Part shown: positions 35,384 to 44,422 of the stretch, piece after piece
Layout of the letters: every line of letters starts with the position of its first letter
Position numbering within the stretch: the stretch's first letter is position 1
Assembly: GCF_900115545.1 (NCBI RefSeq)
Contig: NZ_FOWV01000002.1
Span: 372,001-436,000 of the forward strand
Reading direction: 5' to 3'
Source: Ralstonia sp. NFACC01
GTDB taxonomy: Bacteria > Pseudomonadota > Gammaproteobacteria > Burkholderiales > Burkholderiaceae
DNA length: 64,000 nucleotides
Notes under the pieces: model-generated
Databases searched by the model: none
What the model saw: only the letters and a program-made list of their open reading frames with translations
Told to the model about the DNA's origin: nothing
Position numbers and translations under genes: made by a program

Positions 35384-35806
35384 TCAGCGCGTGACCGTGT
35401 TCAATTGGACGTCAATATTGCCACGGACGGCATGCGAATAGGGGCATACACCGTGTGCGGCAGTCACAAGCGCCTCCGCCGTCGCCTGATCCACGCCGCC
35501 CAGGGTGGCTGCCAGCGACACTGTCAACGCAAACCCGCCATCTTCGCGCGGGCCAATGCCCACCGTGGCCGTCACCGATGTCGACGCCAGCTTGATCTGC
35601 TTGCCACGTGCAACATGCAGCACAGCGTTTTCAAAGCAGGCGGCATAACCGGCGGCAAACAGTTGCTCCGGGTTCGTGGCCGCACCGCCTGCGCCGCCGA
35701 GTTCGCGCGGCAGCGAAAGGGGCAGATCCAGCGTGCCATCGGCGCTGCGAACATGGCCGGCACGGCCGCCTTCAGCGGTGACTTGGGTCTGGTAGAGCGT
35801 CTTCAT
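35384..35806 (-). CDS. ohr: Ohr, organic hydroperoxide reductase
   Basis: This protein has 140 residues, the Ohr/OsmC length. The two catalytic cysteines are Cys57 (AACFENAV) and Cys121 (GVCPYSHA). The N-terminal TEAEGGR-type loop (VTAEGGRAGHVRSADG) and PEQLFAAGYAACF block are typical of Ohr rather than OsmC. It reduces organic hydroperoxides with lipoyl-linked electrons. The palindromic operator lies about 80 bases upstream. Confidence 0.95.
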   Translation of the reverse strand: MKTLYQTQVTAEGGRAGHVRSADGTLDLPLSLPRELGGAGGAATNPEQLFAAGYAACFENAVLHVARGKQIKLASTSVTATVGIGPREDGGFALTVSLAATLGGVDQATAEALVTAAHGVCPYSHAVRGNIDVQLNTVTR

Positions 35807-35882
35807 GGTCGGGTCCTCTTATTTAGGAAACCCGGTCGGCGACATGTCGGCCGGGAGCTCGATCTTGAAATCGATGACGCAA

Positions 35883-35902
35883 TTATATTGCATGCAATAT
35901 AA
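35883..35902 (-). promoter_or_regulatory. OhrR-type operator of ohr
   Basis: The perfect 20-base palindrome TTATATTGCATGCAATATAA lies in the ohr leader. Its AT-rich arms around a TGCA centre fit the pattern of OhrR/MarR operators. Confidence 0.75.
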
Positions 35903-35963
35903 ATAGCAAGGGCGACCAGAAAGCCTTTTCCGGAACGTGGAAAAAGGGCGGGGCAGCGTGATC

Positions 35964-36293
35964 TCAGATCGACATGCTCATGACGCTTTGGTATGCCGAG
36001 ACCAGCTTGTTGCGCACCTGCACGGCAGTCTGCATGTCGATGTTGGCTTTCTGCAGCGAGAGCATTACGTCGTGCAGATCCACGTCGTTGTTGCCCATCT
36101 CAAAGCTGCGTGAAATGGATTCAGCCTTCTGCTGTGAAGCGTCGACACGGTCCAGCGACGACTTGAGCACGGAGCCGAAGTCGACACTGGGTTTGCTGGC
36201 ATCGCCGCTGGCGGTGCTGCCGCCGACGGCGCTTGACGGTGCCAGCACGCTGTTCATCAGCGAGACCACGGAATTGGCGTTGGAGAGGTCCAT
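35964..36293 (-). CDS. fliE: FliE, MS-ring/rod adaptor (copy 1)
   Basis: The 109-residue protein has NANSVVSLMNSVLAPSS at the N-terminus and VDLHDVMLSLQKANIDMQTA then VQVRNKLVSAYQSVMSMSI at the C-terminus, the FliE signature. FliE links the MS-ring to the proximal rod. It is the last gene of the sugar operon, 18 bases after the glycosyltransferase stop. It is nearly identical in its C-terminal two-thirds to copy 2 at 45578-45922. Which copy serves the basal body is not evident; this copy is remote from fliF. Confidence 0.95.
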   Translation of the reverse strand: MDLSNANSVVSLMNSVLAPSSAVGGSTASGDASKPSVDFGSVLKSSLDRVDASQQKAESISRSFEMGNNDVDLHDVMLSLQKANIDMQTAVQVRNKLVSAYQSVMSMSI

Positions 36294-36311
36294 GTTGGCG
36301 TGACCAGTGAC

Positions 36312-37586
36312 TCAGGGAAATTTGGCGAGCGTCTCGAGCTCCGACACGAAGCGGACTTCACGGCCGGCCGGCACCGCAATGTCCATCGGAATTGGCGTCA
36401 CGACGATGGTGTGATGCGGAATGGCGTCATCGTCGTCGAGCACCAGAAACTCGGTTTCGGCAAAGCCGTGCGCATGGTGAAACACCTGAAGCGGCGCGCG
36501 GCGCAGGGTGGCGTACTTGGGCGGCTCGGGCTTGAACGGATCGAGCTTCGTCACGTATTCGAACGCCGCGTTGACACGGTACAGGTCATACGGCGCCGGC
36601 AGATCGGACACTTCGCCCAGCGCGCGGATGCGGTTGGCGATGTAATAGTTGTCGATCCAGTTGCCGCCTTCATGCGTGCGCAGACGCAGCGCGACCTTCA
36701 TGCGCGCCAGCACGAACTGGTTGATGGCGTTCAGCCACTCCGGGCGCTCGGCTGCCGGCAGCGTGTGCGAAAACTTGCCGAACAGGTATTCCAGGCCACC
36801 GCGATAGCGGTCCCATGCATATTTCACTTCTTCGTTGCCGGCCTGGGCGCGGGTTTCATCGGCAAAGTAGCGCGAGACCGAGCGATAGAATGGCGTCTTG
36901 CTGAAGTACACCGCGCTGGAGCCGATCATTTCTGCCGCGTGCACGAAGGCGTAGAACGCAGGTTCGGGCGCGCTGAAATAGATGCGGTCCATCACCTCGC
37001 GGCGTGCCAGGTAGATCTCCGGAAAGAGGTGGTGCGACAACACCAGCGCTAGCAGCTTGGCGTAATCGTGCTGCTCGATCAGGTAGTTGTCGTCCTGGCG
37101 ATAGAACATGGTGACGTCCTGCCGCGTCGGCAAGTCGTGAATGAACCATGGCGCAAAGATGACATCCACGCCCGGGTTGCGCTCGAAGATGTCGATGTTC
37201 TTGTTGATCTCGGCCAGGATCGGCAGATCGTCGTCGGCGTGATAGAGCACGTACTTGCCCTGCGCGCTGCGATAGAGCTGGTTCAGGTTTTCTGCCGAGC
37301 CGAGGTTCGACGGGCGGCGGAAATACCGGATGTTCAGCTTGTCCTGATAACGACCCACGACCTCTTCGGTGGCATCGGTCGAGCAGTTGTCGCCGATCAG
37401 CAATTCGTAGCTGAACTTCAGTTCGCCGATCTGCGAGACCAGTTCTGCGAGCAGGTTGTCGAGATAGCGGGCGCGGTTGTAGGTCGGGATGCAGACGCTC
37501 AGCGCCACCTGCTGGATGGCCTCCGCCTGCTTCACGGGCGCCACGTCTTGCGGCGCTTCGGGTTGGATTGCTTCGATTTCACTCAT
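36312..37586 (-). CDS. Family 2 glycosyltransferase
   Basis: The 424-residue protein has a GT-A domain (LSVCIPTYNRARYLDNLLAE, YELLIGDNCSTDATEEVVGR, LGSAENLNQLYRSAQG) and YVLYHADDDLPILAEI carrying the catalytic metal site. About 200 C-terminal residues are unassigned. The start at 37586 overlaps the WbqC stop by ATGA, showing translational coupling. It probably transfers the sugar made by this operon to a surface acceptor. Confidence 0.85.
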   Translation of the reverse strand: MSEIEAIQPEAPQDVAPVKQAEAIQQVALSVCIPTYNRARYLDNLLAELVSQIGELKFSYELLIGDNCSTDATEEVVGRYQDKLNIRYFRRPSNLGSAENLNQLYRSAQGKYVLYHADDDLPILAEINKNIDIFERNPGVDVIFAPWFIHDLPTRQDVTMFYRQDDNYLIEQHDYAKLLALVLSHHLFPEIYLARREVMDRIYFSAPEPAFYAFVHAAEMIGSSAVYFSKTPFYRSVSRYFADETRAQAGNEEVKYAWDRYRGGLEYLFGKFSHTLPAAERPEWLNAINQFVLARMKVALRLRTHEGGNWIDNYYIANRIRALGEVSDLPAPYDLYRVNAAFEYVTKLDPFKPEPPKYATLRRAPLQVFHHAHGFAETEFLVLDDDDAIPHHTIVVTPIPMDIAVPAGREVRFVSELETLAKFP

Positions 37587-38296
37587 TGGATGAACTCGCG
37601 CCAGTGGAGGGTCTGAGGGCACATGTACTGCTTGCCGGCCGGGCCATGATTGGCAATCAGGTCCAGGCTGCTGACAAACGGGGTGAACGCGCCATGCAGT
37701 TGCGGATACGGCCGCATGGCGTAGTTCATGTATTCGACGGCAACGCCTTGCTGCTCGAACTCGGCGTGGGCCAGGTAGTTCTTGGCGCCGTGTCCGGTGA
37801 TGTAGGTGTCGCCTTGCAGCTTCTTCACGATGGCGAGCACGCGATCGGTATTGCGCCCGGGAATGTCCAGCTCCGGCGCGTCGACAAACTTGCGGTCCAG
37901 TTCGATGCCGAGGTAGCGGCACACTGCGCGCATGGACGCCAGCGCCAGCGCACCCATGTTGGCGTAGTCGGCTTCGTACACCGAGCGCACCAGCGCCAGC
38001 ATGTCGCCTGCATGCGGCGCAGCCTCGTAGGCCTGCTCCAGCATGCGCAGATGCTGCACTCGCCAGTCGACGTTGGCAGCCGGTTTGACTTCATCAATGC
38101 GCGCGCCGAGGTGGAACTTCTCCAGCGGCACCGTCATCCAGCGCGTGCCGGCCGGCTCCTTGATCTGCACGCGGTTGGTGAAGCTGCCCTTGGAGAACTG
38201 CACGTCGGCGTAATTGACGAGCACGTCGGCCAGCATGATCTGCTCGAGCAGGCCCACCCACGGAAACAGCATCGGTTGTGTGATCACGACCTTCAT
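37583..38296 (-). CDS. WbqC-like family protein
   Basis: The 237-residue protein begins with MKVVITQPMLFPWVGLLEQI, the WbqC-family start, with the histidine replaced by Met/Leu residues compared with common QPxYlPW sequences. NRVQIKEPAGTRWMTVPLEK is the second family block. WbqC proteins occur in O-antigen and glycan clusters, often with amino-sugar genes, and are proposed to modify amino sugars. It is coupled by ATGA overlaps to the acetyltransferase on one side and the glycosyltransferase on the other. Confidence 0.8.
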   Translation of the reverse strand: MKVVITQPMLFPWVGLLEQIMLADVLVNYADVQFSKGSFTNRVQIKEPAGTRWMTVPLEKFHLGARIDEVKPAANVDWRVQHLRMLEQAYEAAPHAGDMLALVRSVYEADYANMGALALASMRAVCRYLGIELDRKFVDAPELDIPGRNTDRVLAIVKKLQGDTYITGHGAKNYLAHAEFEQQGVAVEYMNYAMRPYPQLHGAFTPFVSSLDLIANHGPAGKQYMCPQTLHWREFIQ

Positions 38297-38808
38297 GACG
38301 CCAGCATCCGTTCCATGAGGACAACGTCGTGCCAGCGGTTGTCTTGCAGGTAGTGGCCGGCCAACGTGCCGACGGAGCGGAAGTCGAGCTTCTCGTACAG
38401 CGCGATGGCGCGCGTGTTTTCGGCCAGCACTTCCAGCGTGATCTTGCGCAGGCACAGCGTTTCGCTGGCGTAGGCAAACGCGGCTTCGCATGCGGCCCGC
38501 CCATGGCCCTTGCCTTGGGCGGACGACGCCAGGCAAATGCCAAGCGAAGCATGTCGGTTGACCGCATCGATGTGGTTCAACTGCAGGTAGCCCAGCACGC
38601 TGTCATCTGCCTGGCTGGCAATGACGAAGAGCACCAGGTCGCTCTGTTTCGATTTTGCGATCAACCAGTCGCGCACACTCGCGGCCGAGTTGGGCCGCGG
38701 GCGCGTCATGAGTTGCAACTGCGTCGGCACATCGTTGCGCAGTGGCAGCAGTTGCGCGATGTCGCCCTCGCGCCATTCCCGAAGGACGAGTGAGCCGCGC
38801 GCGATCAT
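38293..38808 (-). CDS. GNAT acetyltransferase
   Basis: The 171-residue protein has the GNAT acetyl-CoA motif A (LASSAQGKGHGRAACEAAFA) and motif B (ENTRAIALYEKLDFRSVGTL). RimL/PseH-type proteins of this size acetylate amino sugars in several surface-glycan pathways. In this operon it would naturally act on the 4-amino sugar made by the DegT aminotransferase. Overlaps of four bases join it to its neighbours. Confidence 0.83.
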   Translation of the reverse strand: MIARGSLVLREWREGDIAQLLPLRNDVPTQLQLMTRPRPNSAASVRDWLIAKSKQSDLVLFVIASQADDSVLGYLQLNHIDAVNRHASLGICLASSAQGKGHGRAACEAAFAYASETLCLRKITLEVLAENTRAIALYEKLDFRSVGTLAGHYLQDNRWHDVVLMERMLAS

Positions 38809-39980
38809 GGCTGGAAGCGAAAATAGCGGAAGCGATTCGGATACGCCGCTTCCACGGTGTGCCGCACTTCGTCCGCAATGACGGGGTTGACGGCGAGGTA
38901 CACCACCTCAACCTCATCCGGAATGCTGTCCAGCGCCACAACCGGCTTACCCGCCAGGGAAGACCCTTGCAGATACGGGTTCTGATCAACAAACGCCCGC
39001 AGGGCATGCGGCTGTTGCAAGTTGCTTGCGGTGTAGGCGCCATAGAAACCGGCGCCATAGATCACGGCGGGCGCGCTGCCGTGCTGCGTTTCAAAGTCGG
39101 TCAGGTGGCTAGAGGCTTGCTGCCAGAAGCGGGCAAGCTTGCTGGCGGCGCTCTGCGTGTCGGCCAACGCTTGCGCATCGAGCACGGGCGCGACTTTGCT
39201 GTCCCCAGGACGGCGCACGGCGGTCACGACGAACGCGCCACGGTGGCTTTGCGCGTCGGCCTCGAGCAGGTCAAACCCGTGGTTGGCCAGCAGCGTCTGC
39301 AGCGACGGCTGCGTGAAATGGTTGACGTGATCAGCCACCAGAAAATCCACCGAATTGGTGAACGTATTCGGCACGATCGCGTACAGCACGCCGCCGTCGC
39401 GCAGCAGGCCGTGAATGTTGCGCAGCGCGGTCGTCAGGTCGGGGATGTGTTCGAGCGAGAAGAACGAGCTGACGACATCGAACGAACGCTGCCAAGTCGG
39501 CGGGATCGTGTACGTCGCCCATTGTTCGGGGCTCAGGAATTTTTCCCAGAAGCCGACGTAGCGGTCGCTGATGTCGAACAGGTGGACGTTCACGTCTGGG
39601 CGTTGCTGCTTCAGCAGGCGCATGGTCGCGCTCTTTGCGCAGCCGAAGTCGACCACGCGCGCACCTTCCGGTAAGGCGAGCTTGCGCTGAAACGTGGCGA
39701 CCTGGTGATCGGCGCGGAAGATTTTCTGGCCGTTCTCGACGGCGTAAATCTGGTCTTCTTCCTCGCTGCCCACGAGGATGTCGTACTCGGTGTCGTAGAA
39801 GCTGCCGTTGTCACACAGTTCGACGGTCTGGATATGGCCGCACGCGGCGCAGCAGAAGACCTCGAGCGTGCCGTCCATGGCGCGGCGCAGGGAAGACAGC
39901 GAGCTTTGCGGCGCGGCGCGATAAATCGGTTCTGGCAGCGGTTGCTGGCAGACGTTGCAGGGCAGTGCACCTTGGATCAT
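38805..39980 (-). CDS. Zinc-binding sugar C-methyltransferase-like protein
   Basis: The 391-residue three-part protein has an N-terminal zinc-binding module (PCNVCQQPLPEP with FCCAACGHIQT, four to five Cys), a SAM-dependent methyltransferase domain (GARVVDFGCAKSATMRLLKQ, SFFSLEHIPD) and a C-terminal domain (AVIYGAGFYGAYTASNLQ). This is the architecture of TylC3/NovU-type sugar C-methyltransferases, which act on NDP-4-keto-6-deoxy sugars. The start at 39980 is preferred over 40109 because only the shorter form matches. It lies two bases after the hydroxylase-like gene. Confidence 0.8.
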   Translation of the reverse strand: MIQGALPCNVCQQPLPEPIYRAAPQSSLSSLRRAMDGTLEVFCCAACGHIQTVELCDNGSFYDTEYDILVGSEEEDQIYAVENGQKIFRADHQVATFQRKLALPEGARVVDFGCAKSATMRLLKQQRPDVNVHLFDISDRYVGFWEKFLSPEQWATYTIPPTWQRSFDVVSSFFSLEHIPDLTTALRNIHGLLRDGGVLYAIVPNTFTNSVDFLVADHVNHFTQPSLQTLLANHGFDLLEADAQSHRGAFVVTAVRRPGDSKVAPVLDAQALADTQSAASKLARFWQQASSHLTDFETQHGSAPAVIYGAGFYGAYTASNLQQPHALRAFVDQNPYLQGSSLAGKPVVALDSIPDEVEVVYLAVNPVIADEVRHTVEAAYPNRFRYFRFQP

Positions 39981-39982
39981 GG

Positions 39983-40825
39983 TCAGGCTTCCACGGAGAG
40001 TTCGGGGTGGACGGTACGGAAATCGACGCCGTTGGCGTACGAACCTTTCCAGCCGTGCGAGCGCCCGGTCGGCTCGCAGAAATTGAAGTAGCGGAACTGC
40101 ATCGACCAACGCGAACGCTGGCTCGTGTTATGGCCCGAGGCGTGCAGCACCAAGAAGTCGACCATCACCAGATCGCCCGGCTTGGTCAGCGGCTGCACGT
40201 GCGGATAGCGCGCGAGGTAGCTCGCCTCGTCTTTGATCAGCAATGCGTAGGCGCCTTGCTTGCCTGCGTTGTCCGGGTCGGCGCTGAAGACGGGCAGCGG
40301 GCCTTCGACGTGCGAGCCGGGGCAGAACTCCACCGGCCCGATCTCGGGCGTGATTTCGACGAGCGGGCTCCAGAACACCACGCCGTCCAGGCTGCGCAAC
40401 TGGGCCGGATATTCCTGATGCCAGTTGGCGCGAAATTTCTCTTCGCGCGGGTTGTCGATGCGAATGCCGGAGCCGGCGTGCGCAATGCCCGGCAGCGCGC
40501 CGGGGCGCACGCTGCGGACGAGCTGCTCATGGCGCTCGTCGCCCAGCAGGCGGACAAAAGCGGGGATCTGCTTGACGGCGTCGTACACCTCGGCGCCGTA
40601 CTTGCGATTGGCCTTGATGACCGCCTGATAACCGTCGTCGAACCGTTCCGGCGCAAACGGTGCGCGCTCGATGCCGAGACGGTACTTGTCGATCACCAGA
40701 CCGATGATGTCGTAGATCGCCCGCTGAATCGGCTCCACCTGCGACGGCGCGTAAAAGTCGCGCAGGATCAGCAGGCCGTCGCGCTGGAAGGTCTCGATCT
40801 GATCGGGGCTCAGGATGCCAGGCAT
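39983..40825 (-). CDS. Phytanoyl-CoA dioxygenase (PhyH)-like protein
   Basis: The 280-residue protein has the PhyH/2-oxoglutarate Fe(II) dioxygenase pattern. FQRDGLLILRDFYAPSQVEP is the N-terminal block, ANWHQEYPAQLRSLDGVVF contains the likely first metal His with Glu in the position of the usual Asp, and VMVDFLVLHASGHNTSQRSR contains the distal His and the 2-oxoglutarate-binding Arg. Such enzymes hydroxylate small substrates in several glycan and secondary-metabolite clusters. The start overlaps the aminotransferase gene by 16 bases. Confidence 0.82.
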   Translation of the reverse strand: MPGILSPDQIETFQRDGLLILRDFYAPSQVEPIQRAIYDIIGLVIDKYRLGIERAPFAPERFDDGYQAVIKANRKYGAEVYDAVKQIPAFVRLLGDERHEQLVRSVRPGALPGIAHAGSGIRIDNPREEKFRANWHQEYPAQLRSLDGVVFWSPLVEITPEIGPVEFCPGSHVEGPLPVFSADPDNAGKQGAYALLIKDEASYLARYPHVQPLTKPGDLVMVDFLVLHASGHNTSQRSRWSMQFRYFNFCEPTGRSHGWKGSYANGVDFRTVHPELSVEA

Positions 40826-41961
40826 GTCAGCGTCTCCTGATGTTCGCGCACGAGATCGAGCACCACGTTGCACACCGTCGCGATGTTCTCGCTCGACATG
40901 TCGTGATACGACGGCAGGTTGATGGCGCGCTCGGCAATCGCGTAGCTGTTGGGCGCGTTGTGGCGCGCGGCGGCGGCGGACGTGCCGAACAGCTCGGTTT
41001 CGCTCAGCGGATAGAAGAACACGCGTGCGTCGATGCCGCGGCGCGAGAACGCAGCCAACAGGCCATCGCGCGTAATGCCCAGCGCTTCGTCAAACACCAC
41101 GGTGGGCATCCAGTAGCTGTTGAGCGTGCCGGGCGCCTCGGGGTTCAGCGCAAGGCCGGCGACGCCGCCAAGGTGCGCCTGATACTCGGCAAAGATCTCG
41201 CGCTTGCGTGCAACCAGTGCGTCGATGCGCTCGAGCTGCGCGCAGCCGATGGCGGCCTGCACGTTGGAAATACGGTACTTGAAGCCGATGAAGTCAGACC
41301 AGAACTGCTTGCCGCCGGGAACGCGACCATGGTTGTTCAGTGTCATCACGCGGTCGTACAGCGCGCGGTCGTTCGTGACGAACATGCCGCCTTCGCCCGT
41401 CGTCATGGTCTTGGTGCCATGGAACGAGAACGTGCCGAAGATGCCTTGCGACCCCGTTGCGTGGCCGTGCCAGCGCGAGCCCACAGCCTCGGCCGCGTCT
41501 TCGATGACCGGAATGCCGTGGCGCTTGCCGATGTCGAGCAGGCGGTCCATCTCGCACAGGTTGCCGTAGAGGTGCGTGGCGATGATCGCCTTCGTGCGCG
41601 GGGTGATGGCCGCTTCCACGAGCGCCGGGTCCAGGCACCACGTGTCCGGCAGGATGTCGACAAACACCGGCGTGGCGCCCACGTAGGTGATGGGCGATGC
41701 CGTGGCGATCCAGTTCGTGTCGGCCAGGATCACCTCATCGCCGGCGCCGATGCCGAGCGCGGCCAGGCCCATGTGCATGGCACCGGTGCAGCTTGAGGTG
41801 GCAATGGCGTATTGCGTGCCGACAAATACCGCAAACTGCTTTTCGAAGCGGTTGATGTAGGCGTAGCACTGGTCGCCCCAGCCGTTGCGTGCGGCGTCGG
41901 TGGCGTATTCGACTTCCAGCTTGGTGATCGACGGCTTGGAGTACAGAATCTTTTGGGTCAT
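40810..41961 (-). CDS. DegT/DnrJ/EryC1-family sugar aminotransferase
   Basis: The 383-residue PLP enzyme has the catalytic Lys in FSFHGTKTMTTGEGGMFVTN. Other family blocks are GDEVILADTNWIATASPITY, PVIEDAAEAVGSRWHGH and the sugar-contact block FKYRISNVQAAIGCAQLE. The Lys distinguishes it from the 3-dehydrase E1 (RfbH/AscC), which has His there. It should aminate a 4-keto-6-deoxy sugar. It overlaps the epimerase gene by four bases. Confidence 0.92.
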   Translation of the reverse strand: MTQKILYSKPSITKLEVEYATDAARNGWGDQCYAYINRFEKQFAVFVGTQYAIATSSCTGAMHMGLAALGIGAGDEVILADTNWIATASPITYVGATPVFVDILPDTWCLDPALVEAAITPRTKAIIATHLYGNLCEMDRLLDIGKRHGIPVIEDAAEAVGSRWHGHATGSQGIFGTFSFHGTKTMTTGEGGMFVTNDRALYDRVMTLNNHGRVPGGKQFWSDFIGFKYRISNVQAAIGCAQLERIDALVARKREIFAEYQAHLGGVAGLALNPEAPGTLNSYWMPTVVFDEALGITRDGLLAAFSRRGIDARVFFYPLSETELFGTSAAAARHNAPNSYAIAERAINLPSYHDMSSENIATVCNVVLDLVREHQETLTCLAS

Positions 41962-42551
41962 GGCTGTTCCTGCAGTTCAGGATTCAGGGCGCGCAGCGTG
42001 ATGCCCGCAAACGCGTCTGTCAGCGGCGGATGGTTGCGGTCCCGGTCGGAGCATTCGGTCATGTCGAGCGGCCAAGCGATGCCTAAGCGGCTGTCGGTCG
42101 GGTTGAGCCCGTCTTCAGCGGCTTGTGCGTATGGCGTCGAGGTCAGATACAGCAGTTCGCAATCGTCTTCCAGCGCCTGGAAGCCGTGGGCAAACCCGCG
42201 CGGCACCAGCAGGCTGTTGTGCCGTTCGGCAGACAACTCCACCGCATGCCATTGCAGGAACGTCGGCGAGCCCGCACGCAGGTCAACGGCCACGTCGAAC
42301 ACACGGCCGCGCACGCAACTCACCAGCTTGATCTCGGCATGCGGCGGGTATTGAAAGTGCATCCCACGCACGGTGCCGCGCTTGGCGGAATACGAGTGAT
42401 TGATTTGCGCGATCGGGCTATCGAAGCCGGCGGCGGCGAGTTCATCTGCACAGAAGAAGCGCGTGAAGTAACCGCGATGGTCACCCATGACCTTGCGGGT
42501 GATTTCAACCAAGCCCGCCAGCGGTGTCGGTTGGATGGTGAAACGGCTCAT
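41958..42551 (-). CDS. dTDP-4-dehydrorhamnose 3,5-epimerase family (RfbC-like)
   Basis: The 197-residue cupin-type epimerase has DHRGYFTRFFCADELAAAGF, the QINHSYSAKRGTVRGMHFQY block with the catalytic His, and RHNSLLVPRGFAHGFQALED. In a cluster with CDP-glucose genes its substrate is probably a CDP-4-keto-6-deoxy sugar, not dTDP-linked. It overlaps the RfbG stop by four bases. Confidence 0.88.
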   Translation of the reverse strand: MSRFTIQPTPLAGLVEITRKVMGDHRGYFTRFFCADELAAAGFDSPIAQINHSYSAKRGTVRGMHFQYPPHAEIKLVSCVRGRVFDVAVDLRAGSPTFLQWHAVELSAERHNSLLVPRGFAHGFQALEDDCELLYLTSTPYAQAAEDGLNPTDSRLGIAWPLDMTECSDRDRNHPPLTDAFAGITLRALNPELQEQP

Positions 42552-43654
42552 GCGGCGCTCCTGGATGTGGCAGCAGACGCGACGGCGGTAAAGCGGTCGA
42601 TCTGCTGGTCACAGAGCGCGCGTGCGCCCGCTGTCTTTTCATGCAGATGCCGATACCACGCGGCGGTCTGTTCCAGCGCGGTCTCGAACGGCCACGCTGT
42701 CTGCCAGCCTAGCTGCTGGCGTGCCCGGCTGGCGTCCAGATGCAACATGCCGGCTTCGTGCTTGCCGGTGGCGGCGTTGGCGTCCAGTTGCCAGATCAGC
42801 GTGGGCCAATGGTGTTGCAAGCCTTGCAAGACCTGTTCGACCGTGCGGGTGGCGGCGCTGTCCGGGCCGAAGTTCCAGGCGGTTGCGCAGGCCGCGTCGC
42901 CGGCCAGGAGCCGTTGCGCGAGCACCAGATACCCATGCAGGCAATCCAGAACGTGCTGCCAGGGCCGCGTAGCGTGAGGTGAACGGATGACTAGCGGGGT
43001 ACCGGCACGCATCGCGCGCTCGGCATCGGGGATGAGCCGGTCTTCTGACCAGTCGCCGCCGCCGATCACATTGCCTGCGCGGCCCGTGGCCAGCAGCGGG
43101 CCGTTGGCGAAGAAGGCGCGCCGGTAGCTTGCGACGACGAGTTCGGCACAGGCCTTGGATGCGCTGTACGGGTCATGGCCGCCGAGTGCATCGGTCTCGC
43201 GATAGCCCCAGGCCCACTCGCGGTTGTCGTAGCACTTGTCGGTGGTAGCCACCACGATGGCAGCCAGGTTCGTGCAGCCGCGCGCGGCTTCCAGCACGTT
43301 CACGGTGCCCATCACATTGGTGGCGTAGGTGCCAACCGGGTCGTTGTACGAGGCACGCACCAGCGGTTGCGCCGCGAGATGGAACACCACATCGGGCCGC
43401 GCCGCTGTCATCGCGGTACGCAGGGCCTCCGCATCGCGGATATCCGCCAGCGTATGACCGGCCAATGCGGGTTCCACGTCAGCAGCGGTGAACAGATTCG
43501 GCGTTGTTTCCGGTGCCAGGCTGTAGCCGTACACCTCGGCGCCAAGCTGGCGCAGCCAGAGCGCAAGCCAGCTGCCCTTGAAACCGGTATGCCCGGTCAG
43601 GAAGACGCGCTTGCCGGCCCACGCACGCGGGTCGAGCGTCACCACTTTTTCCAT
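42548..43654 (-). CDS. rfbG: CDP-glucose 4,6-dehydratase
   Basis: The 368-residue SDR enzyme has [20 protein letters not shown] as the nucleotide-binding motif, [17 protein letters not shown], and the catalytic segment [40 protein letters not shown] distinguishes RfbG from dTDP-glucose RfbB. It converts CDP-glucose to CDP-4-keto-6-deoxyglucose. The start at 43654 overlaps rfbF by 16 bases; the longer upstream frame is not RfbG-like. Confidence 0.95.
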   Translation of the reverse strand: MEKVVTLDPRAWAGKRVFLTGHTGFKGSWLALWLRQLGAEVYGYSLAPETTPNLFTAADVEPALAGHTLADIRDAEALRTAMTAARPDVVFHLAAQPLVRASYNDPVGTYATNVMGTVNVLEAARGCTNLAAIVVATTDKCYDNREWAWGYRETDALGGHDPYSASKACAELVVASYRRAFFANGPLLATGRAGNVIGGGDWSEDRLIPDAERAMRAGTPLVIRSPHATRPWQHVLDCLHGYLVLAQRLLAGDAACATAWNFGPDSAATRTVEQVLQGLQHHWPTLIWQLDANAATGKHEAGMLHLDASRARQQLGWQTAWPFETALEQTAAWYRHLHEKTAGARALCDQQIDRFTAVASAATSRSAA

Positions 43655-44412
43655 GGTGCACTCCCTGCCTGCCAAAGGGCTTCCAGACTGTTCTTGTCGC
43701 GCAGCGTGTCCATCGGCTGCCAGAAGCCGTGGTGCTCGAATGTGTTCAGTTCGCCCATCTCGGCCAGGCGTGCCATTGGCGCGCCTTCCCACGGCGTGTC
43801 TTCGCTCGCGATGTATTCGATCACCGATGGATTGAGCACGAAGAAGCCGCCGTTGATCCAACTGCCGCCGTCGCCGGGTGGCTTTTCAGTAAAGCCGGTC
43901 ACGCGTGCGCCGTCGCGCTGGAGCATGCCGTAGCGGCCCGGCGGCTGCACGGCCGTCACGGTGGCCATCTTGCCGTGTGCGCGGTGGAAGGCGATCTTGC
44001 TCGTGATGTCGATGTCCGACACGCCATCGCCGTAGGTGAAGCAGAACGGCTCGTTCGGGTCCAGGTACGCTGCCACGCGCTTCAGGCGCCCGCCGGTCTG
44101 CGATTGCTCGCCCGTGTCGACCAGCGTGATGCGCCACGGCTCGGCGTGGCGCTCGTGCACGGTCACTTCGTTCTTCGACATATCGAACGTCACGTCCGAC
44201 ATGTGCAGGAAGTAATTGGCGAAGTATTCCTTGATGACGTAGCCCTTGTAACCGAGGCAGATGATGAAATCGTTGATGCCGTGGGCGGCATAGATCTTCA
44301 TGATGTGCCACAGGATCGGGCGGCCACCAATCTCGATCATCGGCTTGGGCCGCAGGTGCGATTCCTCGCTGATGCGCGTGCCGAGGCCCCCGGCCAGGAT
44401 GACTGTCTTCAT
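43639..44412 (-). CDS. rfbF: Glucose-1-phosphate cytidylyltransferase
   Basis: The 257-residue protein has the N-terminal nucleotidyltransferase motif [20 protein letters not shown] and [20 protein letters not shown]. The [20 protein letters not shown] and [20 protein letters not shown] blocks match RfbF. It makes CDP-glucose, the entry step of the pathway. Ten bases separate it from glycosyltransferase copy B. Confidence 0.95.
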   Translation of the reverse strand: MKTVILAGGLGTRISEESHLRPKPMIEIGGRPILWHIMKIYAAHGINDFIICLGYKGYVIKEYFANYFLHMSDVTFDMSKNEVTVHERHAEPWRITLVDTGEQSQTGGRLKRVAAYLDPNEPFCFTYGDGVSDIDITSKIAFHRAHGKMATVTAVQPPGRYGMLQRDGARVTGFTEKPPGDGGSWINGGFFVLNPSVIEYIASEDTPWEGAPMARLAEMGELNTFEHHGFWQPMDTLRDKNSLEALWQAGSAPWKKW

Positions 44413-44422
44413 GATTGCGTGC

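Noticed and set aside
40810-41961. CDP-4-keto-6-deoxyglucose 3-dehydrase (RfbH/E1)
   Set aside because: The PLP-binding position is Lys (FHGTKTMTTGEGG), not the His expected of the dehydrase, so it is called an aminotransferase.
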